Shown: one piece after another, positions 60,098 through 64,000 of the stretch
How the letters are laid out: the number at the start of each line of letters is the position of its first letter
Position numbering within the stretch: position 1 is the stretch's first letter
Origin: Tanypteryx hageni
Lineage: Eukaryota; Arthropoda; Insecta; Odonata; Petaluridae
Direction: 5' to 3'
Assembly (NCBI GenBank): GCA_028673005.1
Contig: CM054117.1
Span: 32,212,561 to 32,276,560 of the forward strand
Length of the DNA stretch: 64,000 nt
Program-made: the position numbers and the translations under genes
The notes under the pieces: model-generated
What the model was told of the DNA's origin: nothing
What the model saw: only the letters and a program-made list of their open reading frames with translations
Database searches by the model: none

Positions 60098-60437
60098 GAG
60101 ACAACCTATACTGGTTCAATTTTCAAGGTATTCATTCAATGCTCAATTTATTCCTGCGGTTTATTTTACATTAACAAAGGAAAAAGGATTTTAGGGCATA
60201 CAAACACTAAATTTACAATCTCTGACCTATGATAAATTGACTCAGTTTTTGTCCGGCTCGCCATTTTATGAAAATTCCTCTGTTTGTCTATTATCATATG
60301 TTTTGGCATACACCGGTTTTTAACCAGTTTTATTTTCAACGTGGTCGTTTCATTTGATCTATTATCTAGATCAGAAAAACGCCAGAGACCATCTATACTG
60401 GTTCAATTTTCAAGGTATTTATTCAAAGCTCAATTTA
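60098..60437. repeat. Pair of 53-bp direct repeats, 287 bp apart
   Basis: The first copy, 60098-60150, and the second, 60385-60437, share CTATACTGGTTCAATTTTCA and surrounding text with only a few differences. The interval is AT-rich. This could be a local segmental duplication or solo ends of an unidentified element. Confidence 0.7.
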
Positions 60438-60439
60438 AA

Positions 60440-61065
60440 AATGTCTTCCCTATTCAAATTTGTATAAGCTACTACAGAAATTCATTTGCCGCGTCACTAT
60501 TTCTTTACGAGCGTGCACATTTCATCCATAAGCAATATCTAACTCAGGTTAACCTGTATAAATTAAAGAAAACTGATTCCCCTTCATCGCGTGGTGAGAT
60601 ATGTGAGAAGATCCCGTTACATAACTCCTCGCCATCTGAGAATCTCAAAGTATTAACAGAATAATATCTCCTTTATAGATCCACCAAAATTTTTAGGAGC
60701 TTCTTTAATGGCACATATGGCCAAACGACAATCTTTATCTTCCATTTACAGACTTTTTGAAGAAGATACTAAAACTCTTGAATAGCGTAATACAGCTCCG
60801 GGTTAAATCGAAGCAAAATCCATTAATCACCGCCAATATATCAGCTAAACGAAAAAGCATCAACTTGACGAAACAATCTTAAAATTGCCACAATAAATCA
60901 GCCGTTTCGCAATAACTTATTCACTCCATAAAACCGCATCGTCGAGGTTAATTTGATCTCGCGGCCGGAGAAGCAATTCTTACTTTTCGGGCCATTTCGG
61001 TGCCATATGCTCTCTTCAGGAAAGAAACATCAGATTCCAGTCACAGCATCCTCCAAATGACCCTT
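60440..61065. other. AT-rich unique DNA, no gene seen
   Basis: Only the end of a 126-codon unrecognised frame (60284-60664) reaches in here; that frame overlaps the second direct repeat. Confidence 0.4.
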
Positions 61066-61069
61066 CCAG

Positions 61070-61930
61070 AAAGCCACCTTCTAGCATATCCCTTCTCTCC
61101 TCCTCCTCCCTCCTACTATATATTTCTCCCTCCCCCCTCCCTTCCTCCTCCCCCTCTCTCTTGGCCGTCTACCTCATTCCCTAATCCAACCCTTCCTTCC
61201 CTTCTCCTCAACCCACCGCCTCCCTCATAAAAATCCTCCCACGTTGAACCCGACTCATCTTTCCTCTCTCCCCCTTCTCCCACCTTCCCCCACTCCCCTC
61301 TCTCTCTCTCCCAAATCTCCATTTTGGACCCACGCACAATTTACTGGGCGGTCCCTGTTATGCGGTTCTTAAAGGGGTGTTTGGGTAGGGAGGGATGGGG
61401 GAGAGCCATCCCGGTGGAGTGGGGTCATACGAGCCCTGGAACCGCAGAGTGGGAAGGAGGTGAATTTAGAGATTTTGGGCGGGAGGGAGAGAGAAAGAGA
61501 GGATGGGGAGTTGCTGAGGGGAATTGGGAGAGAGGGAATGGGGAGGAGGAGGAGGAGGAATTGCGAGAGGGCAAGAGTAAAGAGGCAGACCTTCAGAAAA
61601 GGAATTTTCGACTGCGAGCGCGGTTAGACCGGCACACGCCAAGATAGTGACTTAAGGCCTAGTTGGAGGGAGAGGAGAAGAAAAAATGGAAGGGGGGAGA
61701 GGACGAGGGAGGGGAGGGGAGATGCGAAGAAGAGAGAATGGGGAGAGATGAGATACGTAAAGGAAAGAAAGAGATAGAGAGAGAAAGGCTAGGTAGGATA
61801 AAATGTGACGCCTACAAAGGAAACGGTGGACATAAAGGCGAAGTATGAGAAAGTGGAGGAAGGGAACAAAATAATAGATAATCAGCCCAATCCGAGGACC
61901 AGATGAATAAGAGAGCGATGAGCACATGGA
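61070..61930. repeat. Pyrimidine block switching to purine block
   Basis: Positions 61070-61322 are C/T-rich with TCCTCCCC words; 61370-61925 are A/G-rich with GGGAGAGAG words, separated by about 45 bp of mixed sequence. No gene supported. Confidence 0.75.
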
Positions 61931-62400
61931 GGGAAAATCTATAGAGTTAGAAATAATAAATGAAGTTATGAAATATATCGGGATTCATGAGAAGACCTCC
62001 ATGAATTATGAAATCAATAGGCATGGATAAACAGATAGGTAGATATGCTTCTTTATTAGCATTAGCAGTCTCTTTTTCCGTCTAACCTATTGTCAATTAC
62101 AAACAGTATGAGAGTAACAAGGAATAAAAATAAAATAAAAGATTACATAAAATAAAGTACTACATAAATACGTCAAGTTAGCATTTTAGGAAATGTAAAG
62201 AAATGGAGATTTGTTCGTGGAGAAAACTAGGGATAGTTAAAATACTAATCTCTAGGGAAAACACCCGCACAAGAAGGGGGATGTGAAAAACCTGCAAAAC
62301 CTACCGATAGCAATACTTATAGATTGAGAGGACCATATAAAATAAGCGCATAAAATGAAATACACATAAACACAGTTGGAGGTGAAAGAGCAGAAATGAA
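61931..62400. other. AT-rich unique DNA, no gene seen
   Basis: Stop-dense, without visible repeats. Confidence 0.5.
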
Positions 62401-62403
62401 TTA

Positions 62404-63085
62404 TTGATAGCCAAAAATTGCGTTAAAATAGATAAAGCTATTCCAATCGATGAGAGGGAAAGGGAAGAAATAAACGGGAAAAAATTAAAACGACGAACTG
62501 CAAGAAAAGAGAAAAAACTTGAAGAATTCATAACCGGCCACGTAAACGATGGAGTGTATAAAAATACATTAGGGAACAATCGTCACAAAAAACATCGAAC
62601 CAGAAAGAGTAGCCGAAGCGGTAGAGAAGAAAAAAACGAAGTAGAAAAGCGAGAAGGAAGCGACACGGTGCTTAGAACGATTAAACAAGACGTGAAAAGA
62701 AAGCGAAAAAAAACAAACCATTCTGCAGAAAGAAAGAAAGAGGAAAACACAAAAGATGAAAGGGCTCCTCTGCAAAGACAAGAGACAAGAAGGATCGAAA
62801 TAGACAGAGAATGGAGGAGAAAGGGAGAGGCAAGGAAGTAGAGAAGATTGTCGGTAGGAGTGGGAGATGGCGCTAGGGGGCATAAAAAGTAAAATTATGA
62901 CAGAGAGTAAAGAGGAAAAGGAGGACATGGCGAGGGGAACGAACGGATGAGATGGAAAGAATGTTCTCGGTGTAGGATGGGTGTGGGGGAGGAGAGTGGG
63001 GGAGAGATGTAAAAAAATGGGGGAGGGAAAATATGGGGACAGGTTGACACCCGGGACGAGGCGAGAAGTGTATGGCCGCAGAGGG
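62404..63085. repeat. Purine-rich block with open frames on both strands
   Basis: A/G-rich on the + strand. A 145-codon Lys/Arg/Glu-rich + frame (62404-62841) and a 209-codon Phe/Ser/Leu/Pro-rich minus frame (62569-63198) overlap. Mutual openness on both strands and skewed composition argue against coding for either. The + frame has less simple repetition than the others and is the least unlikely. Confidence 0.55.
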
Positions 63086-64000
63086 AGAACAAGAGAAACT
63101 TCCGGGTGTTCGAAATCACGGTCTCGGTAAAAAAATAAATTAAAAAAAAAAGACCGCGAAGACATCGCCGTGGAGACGATGTCGTGATGTCGCGTCACAA
63201 AGGAGTTTTCTGTCCTCCGGAATGGATTCCCATAAGTTAGGGAGGTAAGGGTGTCAGCGGCGCAGACGTTCGGTTCAACACGTACGGTTGAAATGAATAC
63301 CGGACTCGGGACGGACGAGGTTTTTTTGCGAATACGCCACGCCCTTGCGCATGCGCATAGTTTCGGGTGGAAGTCGCTCGTCAGAATTTATCGCGGCGCG
63401 AAACGTAAAAGGATTTATCCCGTTACGGTCGAACAATGTCGTTTTAGTTTTCGGCGATGGAAAATTAGCCAAACAGGATCGGCTGGCCAGGAAGCTTAAA
63501 CCTTATTCTAAATTTGTCAAGAATATATATGAAGAACATGTAGTCCATGGATTTTTCTGCCACCGTGAATCTTTTCAAGAACTCGTATGCATCTTTTTCA
63601 TTGTTTTGGAAGATGACAATGAACGATTAAAACACTGAGTGATATGTGCCATTTCGCTGAATTTAGTTGTTAGTCCATTGAATCACAAATTTTAAAAAGG
63701 AAATATCTTTGGTAAATTTTGGAAATTCCTAAAGTTAAAAATAAAAAAATTGACTGGCTAAAAATAATGTTAATTTCGAAAAACCGCACCTATCGTTCCA
63801 AAGAAGGATTACGTGTACTACGGCACATCGATCCATTATGTATTATTTTCCTGCTTTTTCTTGGTCGGATATTGTCTGAATTGGGATTTTGCGAAAGAAT
63901 ATTTGGGCTAAAAAGTGATAATACAATAATAACAATCTGCGGGGTCGATAAACGATTTATTAATTTGTTTTGTGTTGCTTGGAGAAATTGGTCCAAATAA
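63086..64000. other. CpG-containing island then AT-rich DNA, no gene seen
   Basis: Positions 63230-63480 are complex with CpGs (for example GCGCATGCGCA-like text near 63349). Frames of 82-97 codons overlap on both strands there, unrecognised. From 63500 the DNA is AT-rich. A frame runs off the right edge (63719-64000) without a recognisable domain. Confidence 0.4.

Noticed and set aside
62404..63198. 145-codon Lys/Arg/Glu frame (+) and 209-codon frame (-)
   Set aside because: Opposite-strand frames are both open in purine-rich DNA, and no recognisable domain or splice context is visible.

Overview
This window looks like a stretch of a large animal nuclear genome, most probably an arthropod. 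The grounds are dense GA/CT and AT microsatellites, several short non-autonomous DNA transposons with hAT-type ends, CpG that does not look depleted, and no compact gene packing. The lineage is an inference from texture; no species-diagnostic sequence was recognised. I found no protein-coding exon I can defend. The longest open frames (up to about 210 codons) lie in polypurine/polypyrimidine tracts that lack stops on both strands. The window therefore reads as intergenic DNA or the interior of very large introns.

Layout. 1-3.6 kb: purine/pyrimidine low-complexity blocks around a CpG-rich island and AT-rich unique DNA. 3.99-5.28 kb: a dense cluster of four inverted-repeat elements, one of which carries a tRNA-Gly-like gene with internal promoter boxes and a T10 terminator inside perfect 26-bp inverted repeats. 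5.3-9.3 kb: mostly AT-rich DNA with one hAT-like MITE. 9.3-26 kb: alternating AT-rich DNA, CpG-containing islands and long purine-rich blocks, with minisatellites at 12.6 and 19.4 kb. 27.7-33 kb: a second repeat cluster (diverged tandem repeat, perfect 40-bp palindrome, two hAT-like MITEs, a 212-bp foldback, a 110-bp tandem duplication). 34.2 kb: a 14-bp polypyrimidine minisatellite. 37.2-38.1 kb: a purine block directly followed by a pyrimidine block. 38-54.5 kb: mostly unique AT-rich DNA with a few low-complexity blocks. 54.55-55.72 kb: a 1,158-bp non-autonomous hAT element with a perfect 8-bp target-site duplication. 56.3-63.1 kb: further alternating purine and pyrimidine blocks.

There are no operons or pathways. 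The strongest signals are the tRNA-bearing inverted-repeat element, the hAT family members with identifiable target-site duplications, the foldback elements, and the kilobase-scale purine/pyrimidine strand asymmetry. Several islands of complex sequence rich in TAATTA-like words could be conserved regulatory DNA, but that needs comparative data.
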